Source: VXNE01 sp965208745
GTDB lineage: Bacteria > Pseudomonadota > Gammaproteobacteria > Pseudomonadales > Azotimanducaceae
Assembly (NCBI GenBank): GCA_965208745.1
Contig: CBDBPN010000004.1
Location: 3,906,001-3,970,000, forward strand
Length of the DNA: 64,000 bases
Direction: 5' to 3'
Shown: positions 50,581 to 59,067 of the stretch, in pieces
Layout: each line of letters begins with the position of its first letter
Position numbering within the stretch: position 1 is the stretch's first letter
The notes under the pieces: generated by a model
Database searches by the model: none
What the model saw: only the letters and a program-made list of their open reading frames with translations
Told to the model about the DNA's origin: nothing
Position numbers and translations under genes: made by a program

Positions 50581-51059
50581 CCGCCCGGGGATTTCTCGTG
50601 GTGGGTCTGCTGCCGGCAGCGATGCTGTGCCCCGGGTGCGTGTTCACCTACGCGGAGGTCGACGCGCCGACGGAGACGCCCGAGCCGTCCGGGGCGGAAA
50701 CCGTGACCGCCGCCGCGCAGTACCTTGGCAACCTGGGCGAAGGGGCCTGTGGCGAGGAGGGCTGGTCGGCCGGCGTCGTCACGGCGAGCGACGGCACGGT
50801 ACAGACCGTCGTCGAGTGCGGGGCGGGAGCCGAGGTGGGGGCGTTGCGCCTGAGGCTGCGGTCGGAAGATGCCGAGGCCCCGACGGCGGCGGATTGGGAG
50901 GACGGGCTGAGGGACGCGGAGGACCACCTGCGCCGGGCGCTGGAGGCGGGCGAAGCGTGCGCGGACGGGGAAGCCCGTTCGATGCATGAACGAACCGTCG
51001 ACGACGAGGGCAGAACGACCGAGATCCGGATCGAATGCGGTCCGGCGGCAGACGAGTAA
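50577..51059 (+). CDS. Exported or lipoprotein-like protein of unknown function
   Basis: The 160-residue protein begins with a hydrophobic signal segment (FLVVGLLPAAMLCPGC, residues 6-21) and is predicted to be exported; the LCPGC end resembles but does not match a standard lipobox. The mature chain is acidic (many Glu/Asp and Ala, e.g. TETPEPSGAETV) with several Cys. No family is recognised. It is translationally coupled to the kinase gene by a 4-bp overlap. Confidence 0.5.
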   Translation: MTARGFLVVGLLPAAMLCPGCVFTYAEVDAPTETPEPSGAETVTAAAQYLGNLGEGACGEEGWSAGVVTASDGTVQTVVECGAGAEVGALRLRLRSEDAEAPTAADWEDGLRDAEDHLRRALEAGEACADGEARSMHERTVDDEGRTTEIRIECGPAADE

Positions 51060-51120
51060 CGGATCCCGGGAGGGGTTGGCCGGCGCGCTGAACGGCGGCC
51101 TCCGAGCAAGGATCGACGCC

Positions 51121-51849
51121 GTGGCCGGGTTGGACCGCTTCCTCGAACTCCTCCTCTTCACGGCCCTGGCCGGCGCCTGCATCCCCATCGGCGCTGGGCT
51201 CGCCCGCATTGAACGCATCGGACCGGACTGGCTGGAGGAGGAGTTCCGGCATTTCGTCATCGCATTCGGTGGCGGCGTGCTGGTCGGCGCCGTCGCGCTC
51301 GTACTGGTGCCGGAGGGCGTGCTGTGGGTGCCCGACCCGCTTGCCGTTACGGCGCTGCTCCTGGCGGGCGGCGGAGCGTTCATGGTCCTGGACCGGCGTC
51401 AGGCCCTGAGGGGACGCCCGGCGCCGCAGTTCAGCGCCATGGCCGCGGACTTCCTGCCCGAGTCGCTGGCCGTGGGCGGGATCTTCGCCGTGGGTGGCGA
51501 GGGCGCGATCCTGCTTGCCCTCCTGATCGGGCTACAGAACCTGCCCGAGGGGTTCAACGCCTGGCGCGAACTCGCCGCGGCCGGCATGCCGTCCCGCACC
51601 GCGCTCGGCCGCATGACCGTCCTTGCGCTGCTGGGGCCGGTGTGCGGCGCGATCGGCTGGTTCTGGCTGGCCGATCACGAGGCTGTGCTGGGCTCGGTCC
51701 TGCTCTTCGCGGCGGGCGGCATCCTGTATCTCACCTTCCAGGACATCGCACCGCAGTCACGGCTCGAACGGCACTGGGCGCCGCCGCTCGGGGCGGTGCT
51801 CGGGTTCGCGCTCGCGCTGGTGGGGCAGTTGCTGCTTGCGGCGGTGTAG
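51121..51849 (+). CDS. ZIP-family metal transporter
   Basis: A 242-residue membrane protein with about eight hydrophobic helices. The helix-4/5 binding motif appears as LLIGLQNLPEGFNAWREL (near residue 140), corresponding to the HNxPEG region of ZupT-type proteins with Q in place of H. FSAMAADFLPESLAVGG (near 103) is another ligand-bearing helix. ZIP proteins move Zn, Fe or other divalent cations inward, usually passively. A GTG start is preferred because the preceding residues are not conserved; longer starts exist. It forms the end of the acyl-CoA synthetase operon as arranged, although functionally unrelated. Confidence 0.8.
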   Translation: MAGLDRFLELLLFTALAGACIPIGAGLARIERIGPDWLEEEFRHFVIAFGGGVLVGAVALVLVPEGVLWVPDPLAVTALLLAGGGAFMVLDRRQALRGRPAPQFSAMAADFLPESLAVGGIFAVGGEGAILLALLIGLQNLPEGFNAWRELAAAGMPSRTALGRMTVLALLGPVCGAIGWFWLADHEAVLGSVLLFAAGGILYLTFQDIAPQSRLERHWAPPLGAVLGFALALVGQLLLAAV

Positions 51850-51895
51850 GAGGGAACCCCGGGCGCGTCCTGCACTCGGGTCGTTGCGGCCCCGG

Positions 51896-52246
51896 TCAGT
51901 TGACGACTTTGTGCCCGCGCTCCCGCATGCATCGCGAGACGATGCGTGCGCGTTCCCTGGCGCCTTCCTGGACGCTGTACACGCCGCGGTTCACCGCGTT
52001 TGCGGCGGCGCCGATCGCGCCGCCCAAAATGCCGCCCACCGCCGCGGAAGCCGCGGTACCCATCGCCGCGTCCCCGTCCACGTGCGCGTGTTGCCGGGCA
52101 AGCTCCTGGCACTTGGTCAGGTCGGCCTCGTACTTCGCCGACGGGCGACCGTCGACGATGGGGCGATGCTTGGCGCCCGAACTGGCGCAACCCCCGAGGG
52201 ACACCAGGACCATGGCGAGCAGGGCGTAGGCAAGTGCTTTGTGCAT
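51896..52246 (-). CDS. Glycine-zipper lipoprotein
   Basis: The 116-residue protein has a lipobox VSLGGCAS with C20, after a short hydrophobic signal (ALAYALLAMVL). The mature part carries a conserved helix (YEADLTKCQELARQ) and a glycine-zipper segment AVGGILGGAIGAAANAV (near 69-85), which packs within the membrane. Similar lipoproteins (Slp/OsmB-type, DUF) are envelope components of unknown role. It lies convergent with the ZIP gene. Confidence 0.8.
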   Translation of the reverse strand: MHKALAYALLAMVLVSLGGCASSGAKHRPIVDGRPSAKYEADLTKCQELARQHAHVDGDAAMGTAASAAVGGILGGAIGAAANAVNRGVYSVQEGARERARIVSRCMRERGHKVVN

Positions 52247-52336
52247 GGGAGCCGGGTCCTGTTGCCCCGCGGTCGGAAGCCGGAAGTGCAGCCTGCAAGC
52301 TGCGCCGGCAGGTGTCAACCGGTGCAGGCCCCCGGT

Positions 52337-53221
52337 TCACGCATCCGGGCACCCGCCGTGCTCGATCTGCACCGTCGAATGGTCGATACCGAAACGGTCC
52401 GTAAGGAGGTCCTTGATCGCGTTCGTCGCGGACTGGCCGTCCGTCGCGGAATCAATGGTGGCATGCAGCGTCACGAGGGCCTTCTCGTTGGTCAGCGCCC
52501 ACGCATGCATGCCGTGCACGTCCACCACGCCGACCACGTCCGAGGTCAGGGCGGCGCGGACCTCGTCGAGGTCCAGGTTGGCGGGCACGCCCTGCAGCAG
52601 GATGTAGCCCGACTCCCGCAGGATGCGCCCCGCGCCACGGATGAGGATCGCGGCGATCACGAGGGCCAGGATCGGGTCCGCGTAGAGCCAGCCGAACAGG
52701 AGGACGCAGCCGGCGGCGGCCATGGCCGCGACGGAGCCGAGCAGGTCGCCCAGCACGTGCAGCGCGGCGCTGCGGACGTTCAGGTTGTCCGACCCGTGCA
52801 GCATGCGGTAGACGACGACGTTGATGACGAACCCGACCGCGGCGACGGCGAGCGCGGGGATCGGCAGCATGGGCTCCGGAGCGCCGAGTCGCCCGAACGC
52901 CTCGTATACGATCGCTCCGGACAGACCGAAAAGCGCCAACGCGTTGATGAAGGCGGCGAGCACCTGGAACCGGTCGTACCCGTACGTCAGGCGCGCCGTG
53001 CTCTCGCGCCGCGACAGGCGCATGGCGAGCCAGGAGAGACCGAGTGCCGACGCGTCGAGCAGCATGTGCCCCGCGTCCGCGAGCAGCGTCAGGGAGTTGG
53101 CGAGCCAGCCGCCGACCGCCTCGACGACCATGAAGCCGGCGATCAGGAAGAAGGCCGAGCGGAGCAGGGTCTCGTTGCGGCCGCGACCGTGACCCTGGTC
53201 CTCCACGACGCCGTCTCGCAC
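52337..53221 (-). CDS. Cation diffusion facilitator (CDF) transporter
   Basis: The 294-residue protein has six membrane helices and the CDF metal sites: SLTLLADAGHMLLDASAL (near residue 50, HxxxD) and RSAALHVLGDLLGSVAAM (near 155, HxxxD). A C-terminal cytoplasmic domain (EVRAALTSDVVGVVDVHGMH) completes the family fold. CDF proteins export Zn, Co, Mn or Cd. The GTG chosen follows the GNAT gene within 5 bp; another GTG 15 bp downstream is possible. The pair is co-transcribed. Confidence 0.92.
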   Translation of the reverse strand: MRDGVVEDQGHGRGRNETLLRSAFFLIAGFMVVEAVGGWLANSLTLLADAGHMLLDASALGLSWLAMRLSRRESTARLTYGYDRFQVLAAFINALALFGLSGAIVYEAFGRLGAPEPMLPIPALAVAAVGFVINVVVYRMLHGSDNLNVRSAALHVLGDLLGSVAAMAAAGCVLLFGWLYADPILALVIAAILIRGAGRILRESGYILLQGVPANLDLDEVRAALTSDVVGVVDVHGMHAWALTNEKALVTLHATIDSATDGQSATNAIKDLLTDRFGIDHSTVQIEHGGCPDA

Positions 53222-53226
53222 GCCGG

Positions 53227-53763
53227 TCAGCGCAAGCGCTTGTGCATCCGGATGGCGGACTCCACGCCGCTGTAGTAACGCGGGACGAAGTCCGCCTCCT
53301 CGTATCCCCGGGCCCGGTAGAAGGCGCGCCCGCCGGTGTTGCGCGCCCGCACTTCCAGATCGACCCGGGCGATGCCGGCCACGACCGCGGTCTTCTCGAG
53401 CCATGTCAGGAGATCGCTTGCCAGACCGTGCCGCCGTAGCGACGGGTGCACGGCGAGCAGGTTGAGGTGCGCCCGCTCCATGGCGTACTGCATGATGCCG
53501 AAGCCCCCGATCACCGTGCCGCGCCAGCGTCCGTCCGCGGTCCCGTGGCGCCCCGGGCGCGGCGCAACTTCCGGCCCGTCCGTTCCCGGGCGCTGACAGC
53601 GCGCGCAGAGCACGACCGCCTCGGGGTCACGGATCATGTTGAGGATGGCCGGCGTGCGCCAGCGCCAGTTGAGTCCCTGTTCGACGTAGTCCCGGGACAT
53701 GCGCGCGAGCACCGGGGCTTCGTCGCGCTTGGCGAGTCCGAACTCCTTGGAAACGAGTTCCAT
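53227..53763 (-). CDS. GNAT-family N-acetyltransferase
   Basis: A 178-residue GNAT protein. Acetyl-CoA binding motif A is LLAVHPSLRRHGLASDLL (near residues 108-125), followed by motif B in VDLEVRARNTGGRAFYRARG. The N-terminal region has a Cys/Arg-rich insertion, and the substrate may be an amine or protein N-terminus (RimI-like). The ATG lies 76 bp from a divergent enoyl-CoA hydratase gene, which probably shares the promoter region. Confidence 0.88.
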   Translation of the reverse strand: MELVSKEFGLAKRDEAPVLARMSRDYVEQGLNWRWRTPAILNMIRDPEAVVLCARCQRPGTDGPEVAPRPGRHGTADGRWRGTVIGGFGIMQYAMERAHLNLLAVHPSLRRHGLASDLLTWLEKTAVVAGIARVDLEVRARNTGGRAFYRARGYEEADFVPRYYSGVESAIRMHKRLR

Positions 53764-53839
53764 CCCTCGATTATTGCAGAAGGCGGTCGGGACAGGGGCC
53801 TGTGGTAGAGTCTCGCGCTTTCGGTCAGGGGGCGGTTGC

Positions 53840-54613
53840 ATGGACTTCAACAAGGTCCGACTCGAGTTCGAGGACTCGGTAGCGGTCCTCACGCTGAACC
53901 ATCCCGAGGTGCTCAACGCCATCGGGCCGGACATGCGGGAAGGGCTCAACGATGCCCTGTATGCACTCGAGACGCGCCCGGCCGAGGTGCGGTGCCTGCT
54001 CGTCACCGGGGCCGGCCGCGGCTTCTGCTCGGGGGCGAACCTGGCGGCCCGGAGCGAGCGCGGCGGCACCGGGCTGCGTGACTACTATCACCCGTTGCTC
54101 CTCGGTCTTCGCGACCTGGAGATGCCGATCGTCACCGCGGTGAACGGACCGGCGGCGGGGGTCGGCATGAGCTTCGCCATGATGGGGGACCTCGTGTGCG
54201 CGTCACGCGGAGCGTACTTCCTGCAGGCATTCGCGCGCATCGGGCTCGTCCCCGACGGTGGCGCCACGTTCCTGCTGCCGCGCCTCGTTGGCTGGGGCCG
54301 GGCGGTGGAGCTGTCCCTGCTGGCGGAACGGCTGCCCGCGGAGCGCGCGTTCGAATGGGGCCTCGTCAACCGGCTCTACGACGAGGCCGACGCGCTGATG
54401 GACGGCGCGATGGAGGTGGCCCGCAAGCTCGGTGACGGACCGCGGTCGCTCGCCCTCATCCGCAGGGCCTACTGGTCCACCTGGCACAACTCCTACGAGC
54501 AGCAACTCGACCTCGAGGCCCGCCTGCAGGCGGAGGCCAACGCCACGGCCGATGCGCGGGAAGGGGTGCGCGCGTTTCTCGAGAAGCGGGACGCGGAGTT
54601 CACCGGGACGTAG
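53840..54613 (+). CDS. Enoyl-CoA hydratase/isomerase family protein
   Basis: A 257-residue crotonase-fold enzyme: GRGFCSGANLAARS (near 62) and NGPAAGVGMSFAMMGDLV (near 101) form the CoA-binding and oxyanion-hole regions, and GLVPDGGATFLLPRL (near 136) is the active-site loop, where Asp replaces one catalytic Glu of hydratases. It therefore probably isomerises double bonds or acts on an aromatic acyl-CoA (PaaG-like). It begins an operon with an SDR and a TauD dioxygenase. Confidence 0.9.
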   Translation: MDFNKVRLEFEDSVAVLTLNHPEVLNAIGPDMREGLNDALYALETRPAEVRCLLVTGAGRGFCSGANLAARSERGGTGLRDYYHPLLLGLRDLEMPIVTAVNGPAAGVGMSFAMMGDLVCASRGAYFLQAFARIGLVPDGGATFLLPRLVGWGRAVELSLLAERLPAERAFEWGLVNRLYDEADALMDGAMEVARKLGDGPRSLALIRRAYWSTWHNSYEQQLDLEARLQAEANATADAREGVRAFLEKRDAEFTGT

Positions 54614-54665
54614 CGTTCGTGTGGGTCGCCGGCGCACCATCCAGATAAAAGCAGAGAAGGAGAGC

Positions 54666-55433
54666 ATGTCGTTACAGGGACGCGTGGCGCTGGTGACGGG
54701 CGGCGGCCGCGGGGTCGGCCGGGCGATCGCCGTGGCGCTGGCGGAGGACGGCGCCGACGTCGCCGTCAACTACCGCCGCGACGACGCGGCCGCCGCGGAG
54801 GCGGTCGAACTCGTGGAACGCGCCGGCGGCACGGCGCGCGCGTACTGCGCGTCCATCGACGACTTCGAGCAGGATCGCGAGATGGTGGAGGCCGTGACCG
54901 CCGACCTCGGTCCGATCAGCATCCTGGTCAACAACGCCGGCATCGCGAGCCGCGGCAAATCCGTCGCCGACACCGACATCGCCGAGATGCGGCGCGTCGT
55001 CGCGACCCACGCCTTCGGCGCGCACTACCTGTCCAAGCTCGTGATGCCCCGGATGCGGGAAGCGAAGCGCGGCGACATCGTGATGATCTCGAGCGCGGCG
55101 ACCCGTTCGTTCGGTGCGAACGGGGCCCCCTACAACATGGGCAAGGCCGCGCTGGAGGCCCTGGCGATGACCCTCTCGAAGGAGGAGAGGCGGCACGACA
55201 TCCGCGTCAACGTGGTGGCGCCGGGACTGGTGGAGACGGAGATGGGGCGGCGGCTCGTGCGCGCCACGGCGGGCGTGCAGGACATCAGGACGCTCGATGC
55301 CGACAGTCCGTTCGGCCACGTCTGCCAGCCGGAGGACGTCGCGAACGTCGTGCGGTTTCTCGTCTCCGACGCGAACTCCTACGTGACCGGCGAGCGGCTC
55401 TACGTCGACGGCTCCGGCCCGTACGGCGCTTGA
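54666..55433 (+). CDS. Short-chain dehydrogenase/reductase
   Basis: The 255-residue classical SDR has the cofactor motif TGGGRGVGRAIA (residues 11-22), NNAGIA (89-94) and the active site S142/S143, Y156 and K160 (YNMGK). An Arg/Arg in NYRRDD suggests NADPH preference. The segment APGLVETEMG follows. It reduces or oxidises a ketone/alcohol; the neighbouring enoyl-CoA hydratase suggests a 3-hydroxyacyl-CoA, but the substrate is not certain. It starts 52 bp after the hydratase, with an AAGGAG site. Confidence 0.93.
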   Translation: MSLQGRVALVTGGGRGVGRAIAVALAEDGADVAVNYRRDDAAAAEAVELVERAGGTARAYCASIDDFEQDREMVEAVTADLGPISILVNNAGIASRGKSVADTDIAEMRRVVATHAFGAHYLSKLVMPRMREAKRGDIVMISSAATRSFGANGAPYNMGKAALEALAMTLSKEERRHDIRVNVVAPGLVETEMGRRLVRATAGVQDIRTLDADSPFGHVCQPEDVANVVRFLVSDANSYVTGERLYVDGSGPYGA

Positions 55434-55486
55434 CCCGCCGGGGCGATTGCACGACGATCCGAGAAGACCGGTAGGAGGGAAAGCTC

Positions 55487-56299
55487 ATGGCGGAAGCCGC
55501 CCGCGACACGCGTTTCTCGACGAGCCCCGCCAGCGTCGCCATGGGCGCGCGCATCGAAGGCATTGATCTGGCGCGCGACACCGACGCGGAACTCGTCTCG
55601 GACCTGCACGACCTGCTGCTCGAACACCATCTCCTGGTGCTGCCGGGGCAGACGCTGTCCGCGCTCGAACTCGCGGACTTCGGTCGCCGGTGGGGCAGCC
55701 TGCTCACGCACCCCGCGACCAAACACGAGGACAGCGAGTTCGTCCAGTGGATCGCGCGTCCGGGCCGCAAGCACCGGTTCCACCCGGGCGAACACCCGTT
55801 CGGGAGCGGCTGGCACTCCGACATGACCTGGCATTCCACGCCGCCGCGCATCACGGCGCTGCACGCCCGCGTGCTGCCGCAGGCCGGGGGCGATACGGCG
55901 TTCTCGAACCAGCACCTGGCCTACGAGACGCTGGACGAGGAGTTGCGCGACCGCATCGAGGGTCTCGAAGCGTTCCACTCGGGCAAGGTTTTCGGGCCTG
56001 ACGTGGAGGACTCGATCCACCCGGTCGTCCGTACCCATGAAGAGACCGGACGCCGTGCCCTGTACGTCAACAGCACCTTTACGCGCCACGTCGTCGGGCT
56101 GCCGGAGGACGAAAGCGAGCGGCTGCTCTTCCGCCTGCTGGCTCACGCGAGCCGGCCCGAGTTCGTCTACCGCCATGGCTGGGACGTGGACGATCTCGTC
56201 ATGTGGGACAACCGCTCCGTGATGCACTACGCCGTCGCCGACTTCTCGGAGGAGCGGGTGATGCACCGTATCGTGGTGCGGGGGGGCAAGCCCTGCTAA
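55487..56299 (+). CDS. TauD/TfdA-type 2-oxoglutarate dioxygenase
   Basis: A 270-residue enzyme of the taurine/2,4-D dioxygenase family. Ligands are H110 and D112 in GSGWHSDMTWHSTPP, and H247 in NRSVMHYAVAD; R261 (VMHRIVVRG) binds 2-oxoglutarate. The core GDTAFSNQHLAYETLDEELR is typical. These enzymes hydroxylate taurine, sulfonates, aryloxyalkanoates or carboxylates; the actual substrate is not determined. AGGAGGG precedes the ATG. It is the third gene of the enoyl-CoA hydratase unit. Confidence 0.93.
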   Translation: MAEAARDTRFSTSPASVAMGARIEGIDLARDTDAELVSDLHDLLLEHHLLVLPGQTLSALELADFGRRWGSLLTHPATKHEDSEFVQWIARPGRKHRFHPGEHPFGSGWHSDMTWHSTPPRITALHARVLPQAGGDTAFSNQHLAYETLDEELRDRIEGLEAFHSGKVFGPDVEDSIHPVVRTHEETGRRALYVNSTFTRHVVGLPEDESERLLFRLLAHASRPEFVYRHGWDVDDLVMWDNRSVMHYAVADFSEERVMHRIVVRGGKPC

Positions 56300-56315
56300 C
56301 GGTTCCGCGGGGACG

Positions 56316-57326
56316 TTACACGCGGAACCCGTGGGGCCCGAAATCCGCCTCGTAGAACGGCGCGACCATCTGGCCGGGCGGGATCAAGGCGTCAATGGCG
56401 CGGGCGTCCTCCTCGGTGATCCCGACCTCCGCCGCCGGCAGGTTGTCCTCGAGTTGCTCCATCGTGCGCGGCCCGACGATGGGACTCGTCACGCCGGGCT
56501 GCGCCATTACCCAGGCGAGCGCGTATTGTGACAGCGTGACGCCCCGGTCCCGGGCGAGCGGTTCGAGGCCCTCGATCACGTCGAAAATGCGGTCGTTGTA
56601 GCGCCTGCGCTGTATCGCGTTGGCGTTGGCGAATCTTGTGCCGGCGGGCGGTTCCTCCCCGCGCCGGTACTTCCCGGTCAGGAGCCCTCCGCCGAGGGGA
56701 CTCCAGGGAATCGTCGCGACGCCGTAGGTGCGCGCCATGGGCATCAGCTCCCGCTCGACGCGCCGGTCGAGCAGGTTGTACGGCTGCTGCTCGCAGACGA
56801 AGCGGTTCAGCCCATGTTTCTCCGAAGCCCAGAGCGACTCGACGAACTGCCACGCGGCGAAGGTCGAAGTGCCGAGGTGGCGGACCTTGCCCTGCCGGAC
56901 GAGGTCGTCGAGGGCGCGCAGGGTCTCGTCGACGGCGGTGTCGGGGCTTGGCCGGTGGATCTGGTAGAGGTCGATCCAGTCGGTCCCGAGGCGCCGGAGG
57001 CTCGCTTCGCAGGCGTCGACGATGTGCCGGCGGCTCGCTCCCTGCGCGTTGGGGTCGGAGTCGTCCATCGAACCGTAGAACTTGGTGGCAAGCACGATGC
57101 GGTTGCGCTTGCCGTTGCGGGCCAGGGCCTCGCCGGTGACTTCTTCGCTGCGGCCCCGCGCGTATACGTTGGCGGTGTCGATGAAGTTGACGCCGGCGTC
57201 GATGGCGCGGTCGACGATCGCGTACGACTCGGCCGGCTCCGTCCGCCAGCCGAACATCATCGCCCCGAGGCAGAGGTTGCTGACGCGCACGCCGGTACGG
57301 CCGAGGAGACGGGTTTCGATGGGCAT
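56316..57326 (-). CDS. Aldo/keto reductase
   Basis: A 336-residue TIM-barrel reductase: the active-site residues are D50/Y55-type in NFIDTANVYARGRSEE, Lys in VLATKFYG, and His in DLYQIHRPSPD. NADPH binding at the C-terminus is in SPIVGPRTMEQLEDNL. The sequence resembles the YajO/Tas/AKR11-13 branch, which reduces aldehydes and ketones of many kinds. It lies at the 3' end of the long leftward gene run, separated from the Uma2 gene by 59 bp. Confidence 0.93.
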   Translation of the reverse strand: MPIETRLLGRTGVRVSNLCLGAMMFGWRTEPAESYAIVDRAIDAGVNFIDTANVYARGRSEEVTGEALARNGKRNRIVLATKFYGSMDDSDPNAQGASRRHIVDACEASLRRLGTDWIDLYQIHRPSPDTAVDETLRALDDLVRQGKVRHLGTSTFAAWQFVESLWASEKHGLNRFVCEQQPYNLLDRRVERELMPMARTYGVATIPWSPLGGGLLTGKYRRGEEPPAGTRFANANAIQRRRYNDRIFDVIEGLEPLARDRGVTLSQYALAWVMAQPGVTSPIVGPRTMEQLEDNLPAAEVGITEEDARAIDALIPPGQMVAPFYEADFGPHGFRV

Positions 57327-57385
57327 GGGTGGTCCTTGACGGTTACGGAGTCCGTTGTCGGGAGGTTGCGACCCCGGTCAGGCGT

Positions 57386-58066
57386 TCACCGGCCCGACGC
57401 CCGAAGCTGGGCCTCCAACTCGGCAACGCGACGCCTGGCTGCGTTCAACTCGCGCTCGGCCGTATCCGCCCGCACTGTCGCCTCCTCGAACGTCGGCAGA
57501 TACCGGCCCCCCGAAGGATCGAAGAGACGCAGTTCATCGCGCACGAGGTGGAGCTCAATGCCCAGGGCGCTCGCCAGGCGTGGCGCCCCAACCGGCCCCG
57601 CCGTCGTCGCGGTGGGCCGGTAGGAGCCGTTGACGAGGTGGGCGCCCTTCAGTATCGGGTCGAGGTAGTCGCCGGTCGGGTCGTACTGCCAATACTCAGC
57701 GACGCCGAGGCGCTGGTAGAGCTGCCGCTTGCGTCCCTCGTCCTCGCGGCGCGTGGTGCGCGAAGTGATCTCCAGCACGAAGTCCGGCACGCGGCCTTCC
57801 TCCCAGACCAGCCAGTTGTCCCGCAGCGGCAACTTCGGTGCGCCAAGGACGACGAAGACATCGGGTACCACAGATTGCCGGGGGTCTCCTTCGACGAAGT
57901 ACATCGGCATGTCCATGCCGACATAGACATCGGAACGCTTGGAGAAGAAGTGGGTGAGCCCCTGCCATGCGTTGACGGTGGCCATCGCGTGTCGATGGCT
58001 CTCAGCCATGGGCTTGCCGTCGCTGCTGGGATAGTCGACGGCGACGGGGACTGTGGTCTGTTTCAT
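57386..58066 (-). CDS. Uma2 (DUF820) family protein, second copy
   Basis: The 226-residue protein has the Uma2 core (YPSSDGKPMAESHRHAMATV, VVPDVFVVLG, VPDFVLEITSRTTRREDEGR, LGVAEYWQYDPTGDYLDP) and a C-terminal coiled coil (AERELNAARRRVAELEAQL). It has its own ATG and GGAGG site, but it is also in frame with the preceding rhomboid gene, with no stop between. It is a paralogue of the gene at 23.1-23.8 kb, differing in the N-terminus, and lacks that copy's flanking direct repeats. Confidence 0.85.
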   Translation of the reverse strand: MKQTTVPVAVDYPSSDGKPMAESHRHAMATVNAWQGLTHFFSKRSDVYVGMDMPMYFVEGDPRQSVVPDVFVVLGAPKLPLRDNWLVWEEGRVPDFVLEITSRTTRREDEGRKRQLYQRLGVAEYWQYDPTGDYLDPILKGAHLVNGSYRPTATTAGPVGAPRLASALGIELHLVRDELRLFDPSGGRYLPTFEEATVRADTAERELNAARRRVAELEAQLRASGR

Positions 58067-59062
58067 GGGGTGGCCTCCGGCGGGTATGCGTCCGGTGACG
58101 GAGTCCGGGGACCGTAACACAGGGCGGTTTTGGAGCGCACCGATGCGGGGCCATGGCAGGCTGGGTCGGCGTCGACGCACGTTGGGCGGAACACCGGGGA
58201 GGGTCGCGTGAGCCGCCGCTGCCGCGCTACGGCCGCGCGCCACGATGCTCGTGAGACAACTTCCCCTTCGCGCGTGAGATGCTGACCCGGGCGACCCCTG
58301 CCAACGGTGCCTCGAGGTCCGCCGCGCTTGCTGTGCCCGGTGGGCGGCCACGTAATCCGCGCGGCGTAGCGGCAGTACCAGGGCCAGTCCCGCGAGAAAG
58401 CCCCCCACGTGCGCCCAGAACGCCACGCCCCCGGTCTGCCCCAGCGCGGGCAGACCGCTCAAGACCTGCAGCACGAACCAGTAGCCCAGCATGAACACGG
58501 CCGGAACGGCGAGGGTCGTCATGTAGAAGCCGAGGAAGATGAACGTGTGCACGCGCGCCCGCGGGTCCCGCGGGTAGAGAAGCGCGTATGCGCCCATGAC
58601 GCCCCCGATGGCGCCCGACGCTCCGACCATCGGCACCGGGCTGCCGGGATCCGTGGCAACCTGCGCGAACGCCGCCGCGAGGCCGCACAGCACGTAGAAG
58701 CCCAGGAAGCGCCAGGGCCCCATGGCGTCCTCGACGTTGTCGCCGAACACCCAGAGGAACCACATGTTGCCCAGGAGGTGCGGCCAGCCCCCGTGCATGA
58801 ACATCGAGGTGATGAGGGTGTGGGGGTCCGCGCTGCCGTCGAAGACGCATGCGCGGGTCTCCGAAACCCTGACGGTCTGGCCGAACTCGACGTGACCGAG
58901 CAGGTCCCCGGGGATCAGCGCGTAGCGACAGAAGCTCTCCGCCAGCCAGGGGTCCGTCCCGAATCCCTGCGGGACGACCCGGCACAAGGCGTTCGCCCCG
59001 ATCGGGAGCGGCGTCGCCACGGGCCGCCGCGCGGTGGGGTTTTCGTCGCGCAACGGGAACAT
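57386..59062 (-). CDS. Rhomboid-family intramembrane protease, in frame with Uma2
   Basis: Residues 1-250 are a rhomboid protease: MFPLRDENPT at the N-terminus, the catalytic Ser149 in MVGASGAIGGVMGAY and His218 in AHVGGFLAGLAL, with six hydrophobic segments and a conserved HGGWPHLLGNMWFLWVFGDN (90-109). After about residue 258 (RHRWQGSPGS) the reading frame continues without a stop for about 75 low-complexity residues and then runs into the Uma2 domain. A stop or frame change could have been lost, or a true fusion exists. Rhomboid cleaves membrane-embedded peptides; its target is unknown. Confidence 0.7.
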   Translation of the reverse strand: MFPLRDENPTARRPVATPLPIGANALCRVVPQGFGTDPWLAESFCRYALIPGDLLGHVEFGQTVRVSETRACVFDGSADPHTLITSMFMHGGWPHLLGNMWFLWVFGDNVEDAMGPWRFLGFYVLCGLAAAFAQVATDPGSPVPMVGASGAIGGVMGAYALLYPRDPRARVHTFIFLGFYMTTLAVPAVFMLGYWFVLQVLSGLPALGQTGGVAFWAHVGGFLAGLALVLPLRRADYVAAHRAQQARRTSRHRWQGSPGSASHARRGSCLTSIVARGRSAAAAAHATLPGVPPNVRRRRPSLPWPRIGALQNRPVLRSPDSVTGRIPAGGHPMKQTTVPVAVDYPSSDGKPMAESHRHAMATVNAWQGLTHFFSKRSDVYVGMDMPMYFVEGDPRQSVVPDVFVVLGAPKLPLRDNWLVWEEGRVPDFVLEITSRTTRREDEGRKRQLYQRLGVAEYWQYDPTGDYLDPILKGAHLVNGSYRPTATTAGPVGAPRLASALGIELHLVRDELRLFDPSGGRYLPTFEEATVRADTAERELNAARRRVAELEAQLRASGR

Positions 59063-59067
59063 GCGGG

